In this document: one piece after another, positions 38,947 through 49,319 of the stretch
How the letters are laid out: each line of letters opens with the position of its first letter
Numbering within the stretch: position 1 is the stretch's first letter
Assembly: GCF_016239305.1 (NCBI RefSeq)
Contig: NZ_JAEHOQ010000011.1
Span: 1-64,000, forward strand
Origin: Proteus vulgaris
GTDB lineage: Bacteria > Pseudomonadota > Gammaproteobacteria > Enterobacterales > Enterobacteriaceae
Reading direction: 5' to 3'
Length of the DNA stretch: 64,000 nt
The notes under the pieces: generated by a model
Databases searched by the model: none
The model's input: the letters and a program-made list of their open reading frames with translations, nothing else
What the model was told of the DNA's origin: nothing
Program-made: the position numbers and the translations under genes

Positions 38947-39564
38947 TTAGCGTCTTAACATCCCTTTATCGATGATAAAATCGATAATAGTTTCCAAACC
39001 TACTTTTTCTTTTAAGTTAGTGAAAACATAAGGCTTCACAGGACGCATTCTTGCGGTATCAGCTTCCATTACTTCTAATGATGCGCCAACATAAGGTGCC
39101 AGATCGATCTTGTTGATCACGAGCAGATCAGAATGAGTAATACCTGGGCCACCTTTACGTGGAATTTTTTCCCCTTCTGCCACATCAATCACATAAATGG
39201 TTAAGTCCGCAAGTTCTGGGCTAAAAGTTGCACTCAAGTTATCGCCCCCACTCTCCACAAAAACAATATCAAGATTTTTGTGACGTATTGCCAACTCTTC
39301 AACAGCAGCAAGATTCATCGAAGCATCTTCACGGATTGCGGTATGAGGGCATCCCCCTGTTTCCACACCAATAATACGATCGGCATCTAAGGCTTCAGCG
39401 CGCGTTAAGATCTTGGCATCTTCTTGAGTATAAATATCGTTAGTAACAACCGCGATTTCATAAGTATCACGCATTGCTTTACAAAGAACTTCTAACAGTG
39501 CTGTCTTTCCTGATCCAACAGGGCCACCAACACCGATACGCAGTGGTTGATTATATTCTTGCAT
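38947..39564 (-). CDS. ureG: Urease accessory GTPase UreG
   Basis: UreG is the GTPase that drives nickel delivery to apo-urease with UreD and UreF. From ATG 39564 it has 205 residues: P-loop [15 protein letters not shown] (10-24), Ni-binding CPH motif in [16 protein letters not shown] switch, and [16 protein letters not shown]. The start at 39564 is chosen because it gives the standard length; in-frame extension up to 39687 would overlap ureF and lacks a ribosome-binding site. It is the last gene of ureDABCEFG. Confidence 0.96.
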   Translation of the reverse strand: MQEYNQPLRIGVGGPVGSGKTALLEVLCKAMRDTYEIAVVTNDIYTQEDAKILTRAEALDADRIIGVETGGCPHTAIREDASMNLAAVEELAIRHKNLDIVFVESGGDNLSATFSPELADLTIYVIDVAEGEKIPRKGGPGITHSDLLVINKIDLAPYVGASLEVMEADTARMRPVKPYVFTNLKEKVGLETIIDFIIDKGMLRR

Positions 39565-39574
39565 TATAGGTTTC

Positions 39575-40240
39575 TCATGAACGAAAAAGTCGAGTATATT
39601 GTGTTTCATGACGACTACTGGCAATGATTTGAGCAGGGGTAAAACTTCCAATATCATCCGTTGGCCAGTGGGCTGATTGCTCAACAATCGCAGGGATCTG
39701 TTCTGCTAATGTAAACAACATTTTCTGTCCCGCACTTTGTCCTAATGGAATAAGTTTTACACCTGACATCACCGTATTTTCAAGCCAACCCCAAGCGTAA
39801 GCACAACATAATTTTTCAGAGGAAATATTCCATTTCACACCAGCTAACGCAAACGCCATAAGTTGTGTCTGTTTTACACAAGCTTGTAAGGTTTCATCTA
39901 ACTCAATATCTAATTGAGGAAGTAAACGAGCAAAAGCAATACCTCGTTGGCGCTCTTCTTGTCGCAACTCTTTAGTTTCACGACTTGCGACAATAAAATC
40001 ACACCAATACTTCACCTCACTCATTTTTGCTTGAGCCAAATTTTCTTGTAATCGTCGTAATATAGGGAGCTCTAACGTCGATAAAGTGCCTGTCATTTGG
40101 GTACTTAACCAAGCCGTTAATGTTTGAGAACAACAAACCCAACCTTTTTCAATTGCCCATTCTAGCCCTTGAGAATAAGTAAACGATCCCACAGGTAAAG
40201 AAGGACTAACTAATTGATATAAGCGTAGATCTGCAAGCAT
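39575..40240 (-). CDS. ureF: Urease accessory protein UreF
   Basis: UreF is an all-helical protein that bridges UreD and UreG in the urease activation complex. The protein starts [27 protein letters not shown], with the family motif LPVGSF-YSQGLE, and contains [22 protein letters not shown] near the end. I chose the ATG at 40240, 221 residues, with GGGAG 8 bases upstream; the TTG one codon earlier is unlikely. It lies 24 bases after ureE and 10 before ureG. Confidence 0.95.
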   Translation of the reverse strand: MLADLRLYQLVSPSLPVGSFTYSQGLEWAIEKGWVCCSQTLTAWLSTQMTGTLSTLELPILRRLQENLAQAKMSEVKYWCDFIVASRETKELRQEERQRGIAFARLLPQLDIELDETLQACVKQTQLMAFALAGVKWNISSEKLCCAYAWGWLENTVMSGVKLIPLGQSAGQKMLFTLAEQIPAIVEQSAHWPTDDIGSFTPAQIIASSRHETQYTRLFRS

Positions 40241-40264
40241 CAATAGGCTCCCTTATTCAAATAA

Positions 40265-40765
40265 TTAGTGATGATGATGGTGATCGTCATGAGCGTGATG
40301 ATGGTGATGTCCACCAGACGATCCACCATAAGCACCCGGCTCTGGTTGATATTTCTCCAAACCAACAATGACATTTGCCCCTAGACCTCTCGCCATATCA
40401 TCTAAAACATGATCATGAAAATAGCGACACCAGCCAGCTTCAATTTGTAATGGAACATGACGATTGCCTAAGTGATAACAAACCCGTGCTAATAACAGTG
40501 GATCGTCACTATACACCGTAGAAACTTGCTCTTTTGCCGCTTCAATTGTGACTAGCGTATTATCTTCTGACAGTAAGATATCACCCTCTTTTAGCACCGT
40601 ACCGCGAGGCAAAAATAGCCCTGCTTCTTGCCCATCACTTAATGTGACTTTTATACGGCTTTTGGTTCTTTCATCCATCGTTAAGCACAGTGTAAGAGCC
40701 TGTTTTTCTGGTGTTGCTATTTCAAGTGCTTTTTGTTGATCAATAAGTTGAGTAAATCTTTTCAT
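40265..40765 (-). CDS. ureE: Urease nickel chaperone UreE
   Basis: UreE is a nickel-binding dimer that supplies Ni to urease assembly. The N-terminal peptide-binding domain (1-75) is followed by the metal-binding domain, with the conserved YHLGNRHVPLQIE (His near 98 and 103). The C-terminal tail is very histidine-rich: 11 of the last 14 residues are His (GGHHHHHAHDDHHHHH), a nickel reservoir typical of Proteus and Klebsiella UreE. The 166 residues are near the family length. It is the fourth structural/accessory step of the ure operon. Confidence 0.96.
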   Translation of the reverse strand: MKRFTQLIDQQKALEIATPEKQALTLCLTMDERTKSRIKVTLSDGQEAGLFLPRGTVLKEGDILLSEDNTLVTIEAAKEQVSTVYSDDPLLLARVCYHLGNRHVPLQIEAGWCRYFHDHVLDDMARGLGANVIVGLEKYQPEPGAYGGSSGGHHHHHAHDDHHHHH

Positions 40766-40790
40766 TCTCTATATTCTCAATAAATCTTCA

Positions 40791-42494
40791 TCAAAAGAGG
40801 AAATAGCGTTGAGCCATCGGTAATTGTGTTGCTGGTTCACACACTAATGGCACACCATCAGCTTTCACGATATAGGTTTGCGGATCTAGCTCAATATGTG
40901 GCACATAGCTATTGTGGATCATTGATGCTTTTGTCACGCTACGGCAACCTTGGACACAACCAATTAAGCTCTTTAAGCCGAGCTTTTCAGGCACACCGGC
41001 TTCAATGCCCGCTTTTGACATAAAGATCATTGACGTTTGATATTTTGCTTTACCTAAACAGGCATACATTGGGCGATAATGTACAGGCTGAGGCGTTGGA
41101 ATAGCTGCGTTAATATCCCCCATTGGTGCATAAGCCACCATGCCACCTTTCATGATCAATGCGGGTTTCACGCCAAAGAAAGCGGGTTCCCATAAAACCA
41201 GATCAGCCAACTTTCCTTTTTCAATAGAACCCACTTCATGTGCAATACCATGTGCTAAAGCAGGATTAATAGTGTATTTCGCTACATAGCGTTTAATACG
41301 ACAGTTATCACTTTCAGCGGTATCGCCTTCTAATGTGCCACGTTGTAATTTCATTTTGTGTGCACATTGCCAAGTACGAAGAATAACTTCACCTACGCGC
41401 CCCATTGCCTGTGAATCTGACGACATAACAGAAATAGCACCCATATCATGTAAAATATCTTCCGCAGCAATGGTTTCACGACGAATACGAGATTCAGCAA
41501 AAGCCACATCTTCAGGAATAGAAGGATCAAGGTGATGGCAAACCATCAACATGTCGAGGTGTTCATCTACCGTGTTAATGGTATAAGGCATTGTTGGATT
41601 TGTTGAGGCTGGTAAAATATTTGGCTCACCGACTGATTTAATCACATCTGGTGCGTGCCCACCACCGGCGCCTTCTGTGTGGAAAACGTGGATCACACGG
41701 CCTGCTATCGCTTTTACGGTTTCTTCATAAAAACCACCTTCATTTAAGGTGTCAGAGTGAATAGCAACTTGCACATCCATTTCATCAGCAACATTAAGGC
41801 AATTGTGAATTGCCATTGGCGTTGCCCCCCAGTCTTCATGAATTTTTAGACCAATAGCCCCTGCTTCAATCTGCTCACGAACTGCTTGCGGTTTACTCAC
41901 ACAGCCTTTACCGAATAACCCCACATTAATAGGTAATTCATCAACGGCTTCTAGCATGCGGTGCATGTTCCAAATACCCGGCGTTACTGTGGTTGCATTC
42001 GTTCCTGCAACTGGCCCTGTACCACCACCAATAAAAGTAGTCACACCAGAGACTAAACCTTCTTGTGCTTGTTGAGGACAGATAAAGTGAATATGGGTAT
42101 CAACACCACCGGCGGTAACAATTTTACCTTCACCTGCAACCACTTCGGTGGCAGGTCCTACAACAATATCCACATTGGGTTGTACATCAGGGTTACCTGC
42201 TTTACCGATACCCACAATACGACCATCTTTAATACCGATATCTGCTTTTACGATACCCCAATGATCTAAAATTATGGCATTAGTGATAAGCACATCTACA
42301 CACTTGGCGTTGACAACTTGGCTTTGCCCCATACCATCACGAATAACTTTACCGCCACCAAATTTGACCTCTTCACCATAAGTGGTGAAATCTTTTTCAA
42401 TTTCAAGAAAAAGCTCTGTATCGGCTAATCGCAGACGATCACCCGTTGTTGGGCCAAACATATCTGCATAAGCTTGACGTGAGATAGTTTTCAT
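40791..42494 (-). CDS. ureC: Urease alpha subunit UreC (catalytic)
   Basis: UreC holds the di-nickel site that hydrolyses urea to ammonia and carbamate. All ligands are visible in Klebsiella numbering: His134 and His136 in [10 protein letters not shown], the carbamylated Lys217 and His219 in GLKIHEDWG, His246 in AIHSDTLNE, His272 in [13 protein letters not shown], and Asp360 in [10 protein letters not shown]. The flap holds Cys319-His320 (MVCHHLD). The length is 567 residues, the standard for enteric urease. The start ATG overlaps the ureB stop by 4 bases. The cytoplasmic holoenzyme is (UreABC)3. Confidence 0.98.
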   Translation of the reverse strand: MKTISRQAYADMFGPTTGDRLRLADTELFLEIEKDFTTYGEEVKFGGGKVIRDGMGQSQVVNAKCVDVLITNAIILDHWGIVKADIGIKDGRIVGIGKAGNPDVQPNVDIVVGPATEVVAGEGKIVTAGGVDTHIHFICPQQAQEGLVSGVTTFIGGGTGPVAGTNATTVTPGIWNMHRMLEAVDELPINVGLFGKGCVSKPQAVREQIEAGAIGLKIHEDWGATPMAIHNCLNVADEMDVQVAIHSDTLNEGGFYEETVKAIAGRVIHVFHTEGAGGGHAPDVIKSVGEPNILPASTNPTMPYTINTVDEHLDMLMVCHHLDPSIPEDVAFAESRIRRETIAAEDILHDMGAISVMSSDSQAMGRVGEVILRTWQCAHKMKLQRGTLEGDTAESDNCRIKRYVAKYTINPALAHGIAHEVGSIEKGKLADLVLWEPAFFGVKPALIMKGGMVAYAPMGDINAAIPTPQPVHYRPMYACLGKAKYQTSMIFMSKAGIEAGVPEKLGLKSLIGCVQGCRSVTKASMIHNSYVPHIELDPQTYIVKADGVPLVCEPATQLPMAQRYFLF

Positions 42495-42817
42495 TTTTTC
42501 TCACTCTCCAATTTACCCATCACTTTGCCGTGAAAACCATAAATTTCACGTTTTCCTGCAAAAGCCACTAATTCAACTGTACGGCTTTGACCGGGTTCAA
42601 AACGAACCGCCATACCTGCTGGAATATTTAAACGAAAACCCAATGTGCCTTCTCGCTCAAATTTCAACGCATCATTTACTTCATAGAAATGATAATGAGA
42701 ACCCACCTGTACGGGTCTATCGCCATGATTAGCAACTTGTATTGTTTTTGTCTCTCGGCCAGCATTAAGCTCAATATCACCTAGCGCTTGGTTAACTCTA
42801 ATTTCACCGGGTATCAT
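42491..42817 (-). CDS. ureB: Urease beta subunit UreB
   Basis: UreB is a small structural subunit of urease. The 108-residue protein begins [20 protein letters not shown] and contains [18 protein letters not shown] and [19 protein letters not shown], blocks typical of the beta subunit. It lies 8 bases after ureA and overlaps ureC by 4 bases, as in other enteric urease operons. Confidence 0.97.
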   Translation of the reverse strand: MIPGEIRVNQALGDIELNAGRETKTIQVANHGDRPVQVGSHYHFYEVNDALKFEREGTLGFRLNIPAGMAVRFEPGQSRTVELVAFAGKREIYGFHGKVMGKLESEKK

Positions 42818-42825
42818 GTTGTTAC

Positions 42826-43128
42826 CTACACAATAGGATCATGGATAGAAACAAGTTTTGTACCATCAGGGAATGTACACTCTACTTGAATGTCTTTTAT
42901 CATTTCTGGCACCCCTTCCATCACCTGCTCTGCCGTTAAAACAGTCCGCCCTTCACTCATTAATTGGGCAACGGTTTTGCCATCACGAGCACCTTCCATA
43001 ATGGCACAACTAATCAATGCAACCGCTTCAGGGTAATTAAGCTTAAGCCCTCTCGCTAAACGTCTTTCAGCAACAAGGCCCGCTGTAAAAAGCAGTAATT
43101 TATCTTTTTCTCTTGGTGTTAATTCCAT
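42826..43128 (-). CDS. ureA: Urease gamma subunit UreA
   Basis: UreA is the smallest urease subunit, exactly 100 residues as in other enterics. It begins [21 protein letters not shown] and holds [21 protein letters not shown] and [20 protein letters not shown]. The start has TAGGAG upstream. It follows ureD with a 21-base gap. Confidence 0.97.
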   Translation of the reverse strand: MELTPREKDKLLLFTAGLVAERRLARGLKLNYPEAVALISCAIMEGARDGKTVAQLMSEGRTVLTAEQVMEGVPEMIKDIQVECTFPDGTKLVSIHDPIV

Positions 43129-43149
43129 TTCTGCTCCTAAAATTAACGA

Positions 43150-43986
43150 TTATGTCGCCCATATACGAGGCGGCTCAGGACAATACCCTAACCAGTGTTG
43201 TCTGACGGTTTGCCAAACTTGAGCAAAACACGCCATCATCGGCTCTGTTTGTGAGCCTAATAACCGTAAAACTAAAATGCCGTCTACATCGGTTAAACCA
43301 TATTCCACAACAGGGTTGTAAGTAGCTAAAAAAGCCACAACACATTGTTGAATAAGATTTTTTAATTCCTCAGTTGCAGGATAAATATAAAGCGAACCCA
43401 ACATTGGAAACTCACGCATTACGGCCGCTTTACTTTGTAAACCATTAACAAAAAGCGATTCTGTTAATGTCAACTTTTCATCAATGTAAAAATTAAAACG
43501 TCCTTTAACATTGCCATTTTCAAACCATTCATTTAAAACAGGGCGGCCAAAACACTGAATTTCCCACCCAATAAATTTGGCAGTAGATGCAATATGAATA
43601 TGTGTTTCTAGGTGCGCTTGGGCATCAGGAAAAAAGATATTCTCCTGTGGAAGCCACTCTAAAAAGCCACTCGGTGCGACGTTTAATGTTTGAATTTGAC
43701 GAGCCACACCACCAGCACTACGGTAAAACTTGGTTGCACCCGGCGTGGTAAGCAATGCATGAGCTTCAGATTGCACATCAATATTGATCAATAATTTATC
43801 ACCACCGACTACTCCTCCTGGAGGATGGAGTAAATAAGTGTGTGCAATACCTTGCTCAGGATAAAAAGGGCGTTGAACCATTAATGGGCCGACATGGCGT
43901 TTTTCTGTAAGACGTGTCATGCCGCGTTTTACTTCATAACGTAAAACGATTTCAGCAAGCCAACCCTTCCCTGAAAAGTCAGACAT
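43150..43986 (-). CDS. ureD: Urease accessory protein UreD
   Basis: UreD (UreH) is the scaffold that binds apo-urease and receives nickel from UreG/UreF. From ATG 43986 (AGGAG 7 bases upstream) it has 278 residues: [35 protein letters not shown], and [16 protein letters not shown], the conserved core. A TTG five codons earlier is not needed. It is the first gene of the ureDABCEFG operon and is divergent from ureR. Confidence 0.95.
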   Translation of the reverse strand: MSDFSGKGWLAEIVLRYEVKRGMTRLTEKRHVGPLMVQRPFYPEQGIAHTYLLHPPGGVVGGDKLLINIDVQSEAHALLTTPGATKFYRSAGGVARQIQTLNVAPSGFLEWLPQENIFFPDAQAHLETHIHIASTAKFIGWEIQCFGRPVLNEWFENGNVKGRFNFYIDEKLTLTESLFVNGLQSKAAVMREFPMLGSLYIYPATEELKNLIQQCVVAFLATYNPVVEYGLTDVDGILVLRLLGSQTEPMMACFAQVWQTVRQHWLGYCPEPPRIWAT

Positions 43987-44479
43987 ACTCACTCCTGCCA
44001 ACTCGGCAAAATTATCAATAAATCAGGAAAATACGTGAATACATACAGCACTATCCATAAGATTGTGTCATTCAAAATCAAATAGAAAATAAGCTAATGA
44101 ATGTTGGATAGGGTGTGGGTAAAAAGACAAATTGTGATACCCTAAGAACAGGATAATCCCCTTCGTCTGTGACGCGCGATTCTACACCTTATTACGAAAA
44201 ATGCGTTTTAAATAAATAGCAATTTATTTAGAAAAAGTGACATTGATTAAAATAAATGTAAAAAATGAGCGTATATCTATATTGTCATCTTTCATCAACG
44301 GGATTATATTCTGTGAGGCTGTCATACCGTTTCACATGATGACCCTCATTCTTAGCTAGAATAATCTCTCTATTTATTCTAGATGTAACTTATTCGTTTA
44401 TAAAACAAATGAATTCACGTTAAATATTATTTATTTAAGCAACATCGATGCTTAGCTTGCCTGCGGTATATTGGAGATT
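43987..44479. other. ureD-ureR divergent control region
   Basis: This AT-rich region of 493 bases separates the divergent ureD and ureR starts and should carry both urea-inducible promoters. One perfect match to the remembered UreR consensus is at 44272-44284. AT-rich tracts here would also fit silencing by H-NS, which is known for Proteus ure genes. No further gene was seen. Confidence 0.6.
44272..44284 (+). promoter_or_regulatory. UreR binding site
   Basis: TATATCTATATTG fits the published UreR consensus T(A/G)(T/C)(A/T)(T/G)(C/T)T(A/T)(T/A)ATTG at every position, as recalled. It lies about 195 bases upstream of ureR in the ureR-ureD gap. A second site on the ureD side was not found at this stringency. 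Confidence 0.6.
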
Positions 44480-45370
44480 ATGGAATACAAACACATTCTG
44501 TCCTCTAACCAAATGTCTTTAAAAACGTTTTACATCGAAAACCCGATGATAGCGATGGTTAGTGGCGCAAAAGGTACAATTTGCATCAATGGGCAAACTA
44601 TTGATGTATCAACCCATTTAACTCTTATTATTCCTAAATATAGCCAAGTTTCCTGTGATATTGTCAATCAATTCACGCATAAATCAATTGAGCTACATAC
44701 CCTCGTTTTATGCGAAACAGAACTTCAATCTGTCTTTTCTTTATTAAAGCCTTTAATTAAATCAAGCTCTCCACTAACGAGTCACCTTCCGGCTTATCAT
44801 TTATCCACACCAGAAGTGGTAAAAAGCAACTTTGGCATACTTAAACAGTGTCTACCGCTACCTCATGGTTCTCCTTCTCAAGAAACCATGTTTATGCAAC
44901 AGTGTCTGTTTTTTATTTTGATGGCGGTATATCAAGAAGGTATCGATATTTTAAATATCTTCCGATTTAATTATGACGAACCCAAAAATCAGGCAATTAC
45001 GCATTTAATCACACAAGATCCACAACGAAAATGGCATTTAGAAGATGTGGCAAAAACGCTCTTTACCACCCCATCAACACTGCGTCGACATTTAAATAAA
45101 GAAGGGGTTTCATTTTGCCAATTATTATTAGATGTCCGAATGGGGATTGCCTTAAATTATCTGACGTTCTCTAATTATTCTGTCTTTCAAATCAGCCATC
45201 GTTGTGGTTTTGGTAGTAATGCCTATTTTTGCGATGCTTTTAAACGTAAATACGGTATCACACCATCACAATTCCGAATTCAGTCTCGTCAGGCTAATGA
45301 TCCTTCTGCGATAACGAAATTGTCAGAAAAAATGGCAGAGCCAGATAGAAAAATATTTCAAACTTTATAA
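44480..45370 (+). CDS. ureR: Urea-responsive AraC-family activator UreR
   Basis: UreR activates the ure operon and itself when urea is present. From ATG 44480 (GGAG 5 bases upstream) it is 296 residues. The N-terminal half (1-180) is the urea-binding and dimerisation domain. The C-terminal half carries two helix-turn-helix motifs: [21 protein letters not shown] at about 195-215 and [25 protein letters not shown] at about 240-265. The TTG three codons earlier is unlikely. It ends only 2 bases from the converging mtgA stop, leaving no room for a separate terminator. Confidence 0.95.
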   Translation: MEYKHILSSNQMSLKTFYIENPMIAMVSGAKGTICINGQTIDVSTHLTLIIPKYSQVSCDIVNQFTHKSIELHTLVLCETELQSVFSLLKPLIKSSSPLTSHLPAYHLSTPEVVKSNFGILKQCLPLPHGSPSQETMFMQQCLFFILMAVYQEGIDILNIFRFNYDEPKNQAITHLITQDPQRKWHLEDVAKTLFTTPSTLRRHLNKEGVSFCQLLLDVRMGIALNYLTFSNYSVFQISHRCGFGSNAYFCDAFKRKYGITPSQFRIQSRQANDPSAITKLSEKMAEPDRKIFQTL

Positions 45371-45372
45371 TG

Positions 45373-46074
45373 TTATGACAAATCATTTTTCTTTAAAAAA
45401 GTGACTCCACCTAATAATCGCATTTGATTTAGGATCCACTGTTGTCGTTTTAAGACGTAAGCTGAAGGTTTATTAACGTGATAGATGTGTGGATTAGGTA
45501 AAACTGCGGCTAATAGTGCCGCTTCTTGTTGGGTAAGTTGTTTAGCTGGCTTTCTAAAATAATGTTGGGAAGCCTGTTCTACACCAAAGATCCCATCACC
45601 AAACTCAACAATATTTAGATATACCGTTAAAATACGTTTTTTTGACCAGATAAGTTCAACAACGGGCGTCATTCCTGCTTCAAGCCCTTTTCTTATCCAA
45701 CTACGGCCATCCCATAAAAAAAGATTTTTGACCATTTGTTGAGAAATTGTCGATGCACCCCGCAATGTTTTTCCGCCGTTATGATTTTTTTTGAAAACTT
45801 TCTCAATAGCATCAAAATCAAAGCCCCAATGTTTGGGAAAATTTTGATCTTCAGAAGCAATAACCGCCAAATACATCGCTGGTGCTATCTCTTTTTCACT
45901 AACCCAAGTGGAATGGGACACATAAGAGAAATCAAACTCACTCCAAGCAGAAATTTGTCTTTGGATCATAACAGCAGAAAAAGGCACGGGTAAAAAAGAA
46001 AACAGCACAACTATTAACAGCCATAAAGCAATTAGAATAATTAATAGTTTCTTTAACTTTCTCACCAGTATCAT
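45373..46074 (-). CDS. mtgA: Monofunctional peptidoglycan glycosyltransferase
   Basis: MtgA polymerises lipid II into glycan strands in the periplasm, attached to the inner membrane. A membrane segment at about 10-30 ([18 protein letters not shown]) is followed by the GT51 domain: [20 protein letters not shown] with the catalytic Glu, then [16 protein letters not shown], and [22 protein letters not shown]. The 233 residues are slightly short of E. coli (242). It lies downstream of elbB as in E. coli and converges with ureR. Confidence 0.94.
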   Translation of the reverse strand: MILVRKLKKLLIILIALWLLIVVLFSFLPVPFSAVMIQRQISAWSEFDFSYVSHSTWVSEKEIAPAMYLAVIASEDQNFPKHWGFDFDAIEKVFKKNHNGGKTLRGASTISQQMVKNLFLWDGRSWIRKGLEAGMTPVVELIWSKKRILTVYLNIVEFGDGIFGVEQASQHYFRKPAKQLTQQEAALLAAVLPNPHIYHVNKPSAYVLKRQQWILNQMRLLGGVTFLKKNDLS

Positions 46075-46094
46075 CTGCTGTTTTCACCTATACA

Positions 46095-46745
46095 TTAAGC
46101 CATTTCAAGGACTTTCTTAACCAATTTATCAATACCCACCTGTGCTTGTGCAATAGATTGCGCAAGCATATATGCAGGAGTGGTCACTACTCGATATTCT
46201 TCATCAACAACAATATCATCAACAGGGCAATCTATATGAATTCCTCCCATTTTTTCAATAGCATTGGCCGTTGCAACATCATTTCCAATTGTTAATTTAA
46301 CTGGAGCATTTAACATTTTCGGTAACATAACGGGAGCAATACAGATTAGTCCTAATGGTTTTTTCTGTTGATGCATGGCTTGAACAAATCTTAAGAGATC
46401 TTTGTTAATTTCACACTCACTCCCTTTTGTTGCAAAGTCGCATAAATTCTTCGCGGCACCAAAACCACCAGGAATAATGACCGCATCAAAGTTTTCGGCC
46501 TTTGCATCTGATAAAGGGGATATTTTTCCACGAGAAATACGCGAAGATTCTTCCATCATATTTCTTTTTTCTGATTTTTCTTCTCCTGTAATATGATTAA
46601 TTACAGTTGGTTGTAAATCATTAGGTGAAAAATAATGAACTTCAGCATTATTTTGGCTTAAAGAAAGCATTGTGAGCACTGATTCATGGATTTCGCTTCC
46701 ATCGAACACACCACAGCCACTTAAAATTACCGCAATTGATTTCAT
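46095..46745 (-). CDS. elbB: DJ-1/PfpI-family glyoxalase ElbB
   Basis: ElbB (isoprenoid biosynthesis protein with amidotransferase-like domain) belongs to the DJ-1/PfpI superfamily and has weak glyoxalase activity. From ATG 46745 it is 216 residues: KSIAVILSGCGVFDGSEIHE at the start, VIIPGGFGAAKNLCDFA, and LICIAPVMLPKML with the nucleophile cysteine at the elbow. A strong GGAGAAAG site supports this start; longer in-frame starts up to 46835 would extend into the arcZ side. It lies between arcZ and mtgA. Confidence 0.93.
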   Translation of the reverse strand: MKSIAVILSGCGVFDGSEIHESVLTMLSLSQNNAEVHYFSPNDLQPTVINHITGEEKSEKRNMMEESSRISRGKISPLSDAKAENFDAVIIPGGFGAAKNLCDFATKGSECEINKDLLRFVQAMHQQKKPLGLICIAPVMLPKMLNAPVKLTIGNDVATANAIEKMGGIHIDCPVDDIVVDEEYRVVTTPAYMLAQSIAQAQVGIDKLVKKVLEMA

Positions 46746-46865
46746 ATCTTTCTCCATTTGTAGTAGATTACTAGTTACCCATTTATAGGTGTAAACACCA
46801 ATCGCCATCACATATTTAAATGTTTCTTGTAACAAAAAAACTTATCTTTGCTATTTTGTTGCTTG

Positions 46866-46871
46866 TATGAT
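46866..46871 (+). promoter_or_regulatory. Probable -10 of arcZ
   Basis: TATGAT is a good -10. A possible -35 (TTATCT, 46842-46847) lies 18 bp upstream. Transcription would start near 46878. The arcZ 5' end rests on this guess. Confidence 0.45.
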
Positions 46872-46877
46872 GTATGG

Positions 46878-46991
46878 AATAGTTTCATCCTATTCGCCTA
46901 TGTAATGAGAATCAAAAAAAGCGGATAGAAAAGTTTCCCTGGTGTTGGCGCAGTATTCGCGCACCCCAACCTTCGGTTGGGGTTATTTTTT
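46878..46991 (+). ncRNA. arcZ: ArcZ small regulatory RNA
   Basis: The stretch TTTCCCTGGTGTTGGCGCAGT at 46934-46954, followed by ATTCGCGCACCCC, equals the conserved 3' core of E. coli ArcZ, the Hfq-dependent RNA that activates rpoS translation and represses flhDC and others. It is followed by a terminator hairpin CCCCAACC-TTCG-GGTTGGGG and a T run. The position and orientation match E. coli: between elbB and arcB, on the strand opposite arcB. The 3' end overlaps the last codons of arcB on the other strand. The 5' end is inferred from the -10 and from the 121-base length of E. coli ArcZ. Confidence 0.9.
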
Positions 46992-46992
46992 T
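46961..46992 (+). terminator. Terminator of arcZ
   Basis: CCCCAACC pairs with GGTTGGGG around a TTCG tetraloop, followed by TTATTTTTTT. The T run lies on the plus strand, so it belongs to arcZ and not to arcB. The arcB stop codon lies inside the T run. Confidence 0.92.
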
Positions 46993-49319
46993 CTAGCCCC
47001 TGCTAACCAGTTTCTTAAACTTTCCACATCCTTTCTCCAATCCTTCCCTAGCTCATCTACCCACTCTTGCACATTGTCCCACCAAGCAGGTAATTCCGGT
47101 GATTGGATCTGTTTAGCTAGTTGCTGTAAATGTTTTAAACCTATAGAACCTGCTGCCCCTTTGATTTTATGTCCTTCCTCAGTGATGCCCTTCTGATCGC
47201 GTGCTGTCAGATTAGATTCAAGGACTGACATATAACTTGGCATCATCTTTTCAAAAACATCTAAACCATCTGTGATTAATTGAGGTCCGACAAGTTCGAT
47301 GTATTGATTCAGCATGTCTATATCTAATAACTCTTCATTTTTATTCAACAATTCCAATGGCTCATTACATGGCACAGAAACTGCACCATCTCCCCAGAAT
47401 TTGTTGATAATTGCGGTAAGAGCATCTACAGAAAGTGGTTTACTCAATACGTCATTCATTCCCGCATCTAAATACTCTTTTTTATCTTTCAAAACATTTG
47501 CCGTTAATGCAATCAATGGCGGAAGTTCATTACTGTCGAATTCTTGACGTAACTTTCTTGAAATATCAAACCCTGTCATATCAGGTAATTGAATGTCTAA
47601 TAGCACTAAGTCATATTCATCAGGCTTAAACATCGATAAAGCTTCTTGTCCGGTCATTGCCACATCAACGGTATTACCTAATTTCTCTAAAACTGAACAG
47701 GCAACAATAACGTTAAGCTCAATATCTTCAACAAGCAGAATATTTAATGCCGGCAATAAGAACTCATCATCATTCTCAATATCCAGATGTTCTTCAATCG
47801 TAGGAGCGACGATAGAGAGCGTGAAGACAGATCCCTTACCTAACTCACTCTCTACATGAATATCACCGCCCATATGCTGTGCTAGGCGTTTTGAAACGGC
47901 AAGTCCAATCCCCGTTCCCGTTGCAGAGCGTCCACCTTGGCTATCATTGACTTGATAGTACATTGCGAAGATCTTCTCAAGCTCACTTTTAGGGATACCG
48001 ATGCCACTGTCTTTGACTTCGAAGAACAACTTATCAGGGGCTTCTTGCCAAATGCGAACTTTGATTTCACCTTCTTGCGTAAATTTCACAGCATTACCAA
48101 TGAGATTCCACAAGATTTGGCGTAATCGAGTTCCATCAGAGGTTATCTTATGCGGTAAAGTTTCTTCCGCTTCGAGTGTGAATTTCAATCCTTTTGGCTG
48201 TACTAATAACCCTGAAAGGTTTTCTAAATCAGAAATAAATTCAGTAAAGTCGATTGGCTGGTTATCTAGCTGAATTTTTCTACGCTCAATTTTATCCATT
48301 TCAATCACGTCATTGAAAATATTACCCAACGTAATCGCACTCACATGGATCGTTTTTAAGTAATTAAGTTGCTCTGGTGAAAGTTCGGTATCTAATAAAA
48401 TACGGCTTAACCCAACAATGCCATTAAGCGGTGTACGCAATTCATGGCTGATTGTTGAGATAAAGGTGGTTTTATCACGGCTAGCGTTCTCTAACGCGTC
48501 TTGATAGCGCTTACGCTCTGTAATATCACGTCCAAAGCCCATTAAACCATGACGCTTACCAATACGGTCATAAAACGGCACTTTACGTAATTCAAAACAG
48601 GCTTTTCGACCATCAGGATAAACCAGCCACTGTTCATAAGTCAGTGAGACATTGTGACGGAAAACTTTCTCATCGGTTTCCATCACTTTTATCGCAATAT
48701 CTTCGTCATACACATCAAGTGGCGTTAAACCAATAAGTTGCTTCTCACTTTTACCCGTCAGTAATTCTGTTGCGCGGTTACATCCTGAAAATTCATTATC
48801 TTCATTACGGTAATAAACTAAGTCAGGAGAGGCATCAAGGAATGAGCGTAAAAGTGAAGATTGTTGTTCCAATTCTATTTGCGTCAATTCACGACGCTTC
48901 ATTTCATTTTTGAGTTTTTCCAAAAGTTCAAGGTGCGCTTTTTCAACTTTTTCACGCTCTTGAATTTCTAAGTTCAATTGCTCAATATTCTCTTTTAATT
49001 GAGAATTAAGCTCTAAATCACGCTGTCGCATTACACCAAGTTTATCCACCATACGAGATAAACGACGTCGTGATTCTTCCAGCTGTTCAACGACAACCGA
49101 AAGAAAATAGACAGCCCAAGGCGTAATAATCAGCCCAAAGAAAATAGAGCGAACAAGATCAATACTGGTAACATCACCTGCAAGCAAGAATGTTACCGCC
49201 ATTTGAACAACCATCGCTAAAACAACTAATGCAGAAGCTAACAACAATGAGAAGCGGATAAGCCCTAGCCTCATCATTAAGTCAACGTAGTATTGGGCAA
49301 GCCCTTTGAGCAATTTCAT
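46983..49319 (-). CDS. arcB: Hybrid sensor kinase ArcB
   Basis: ArcB senses the redox state of quinones and phosphorylates ArcA. From ATG 49319 (GGAG upstream) it has exactly 778 residues, as in E. coli. Two membrane segments lie at about 22-45 and 57-77. A coiled coil follows, then a PAS domain (about 155-270). The histidine kinase domain has His292 in ISHELRTPLNG and the ATP lid GTGIGLAVSKRL. The receiver domain has Asp576 in LVLLDIQLPDMTG, and the C-terminal Hpt domain has His717 in HKIKGAAGS. The TTG four codons earlier is rejected. Confidence 0.97.
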   Translation of the reverse strand: MKLLKGLAQYYVDLMMRLGLIRFSLLLASALVVLAMVVQMAVTFLLAGDVTSIDLVRSIFFGLIITPWAVYFLSVVVEQLEESRRRLSRMVDKLGVMRQRDLELNSQLKENIEQLNLEIQEREKVEKAHLELLEKLKNEMKRRELTQIELEQQSSLLRSFLDASPDLVYYRNEDNEFSGCNRATELLTGKSEKQLIGLTPLDVYDEDIAIKVMETDEKVFRHNVSLTYEQWLVYPDGRKACFELRKVPFYDRIGKRHGLMGFGRDITERKRYQDALENASRDKTTFISTISHELRTPLNGIVGLSRILLDTELSPEQLNYLKTIHVSAITLGNIFNDVIEMDKIERRKIQLDNQPIDFTEFISDLENLSGLLVQPKGLKFTLEAEETLPHKITSDGTRLRQILWNLIGNAVKFTQEGEIKVRIWQEAPDKLFFEVKDSGIGIPKSELEKIFAMYYQVNDSQGGRSATGTGIGLAVSKRLAQHMGGDIHVESELGKGSVFTLSIVAPTIEEHLDIENDDEFLLPALNILLVEDIELNVIVACSVLEKLGNTVDVAMTGQEALSMFKPDEYDLVLLDIQLPDMTGFDISRKLRQEFDSNELPPLIALTANVLKDKKEYLDAGMNDVLSKPLSVDALTAIINKFWGDGAVSVPCNEPLELLNKNEELLDIDMLNQYIELVGPQLITDGLDVFEKMMPSYMSVLESNLTARDQKGITEEGHKIKGAAGSIGLKHLQQLAKQIQSPELPAWWDNVQEWVDELGKDWRKDVESLRNWLAGARKK

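Noticed and set aside
39565-39687. In-frame upstream extension of ureG
   Set aside because: It overlaps ureF, has no ribosome-binding site, and would add 41 residues not found in UreG. The ATG at 39564 gives the standard 205 residues.
47314-48273. Plus-strand frames antisense to arcB
   Set aside because: They are shadows of the arcB coding strand.
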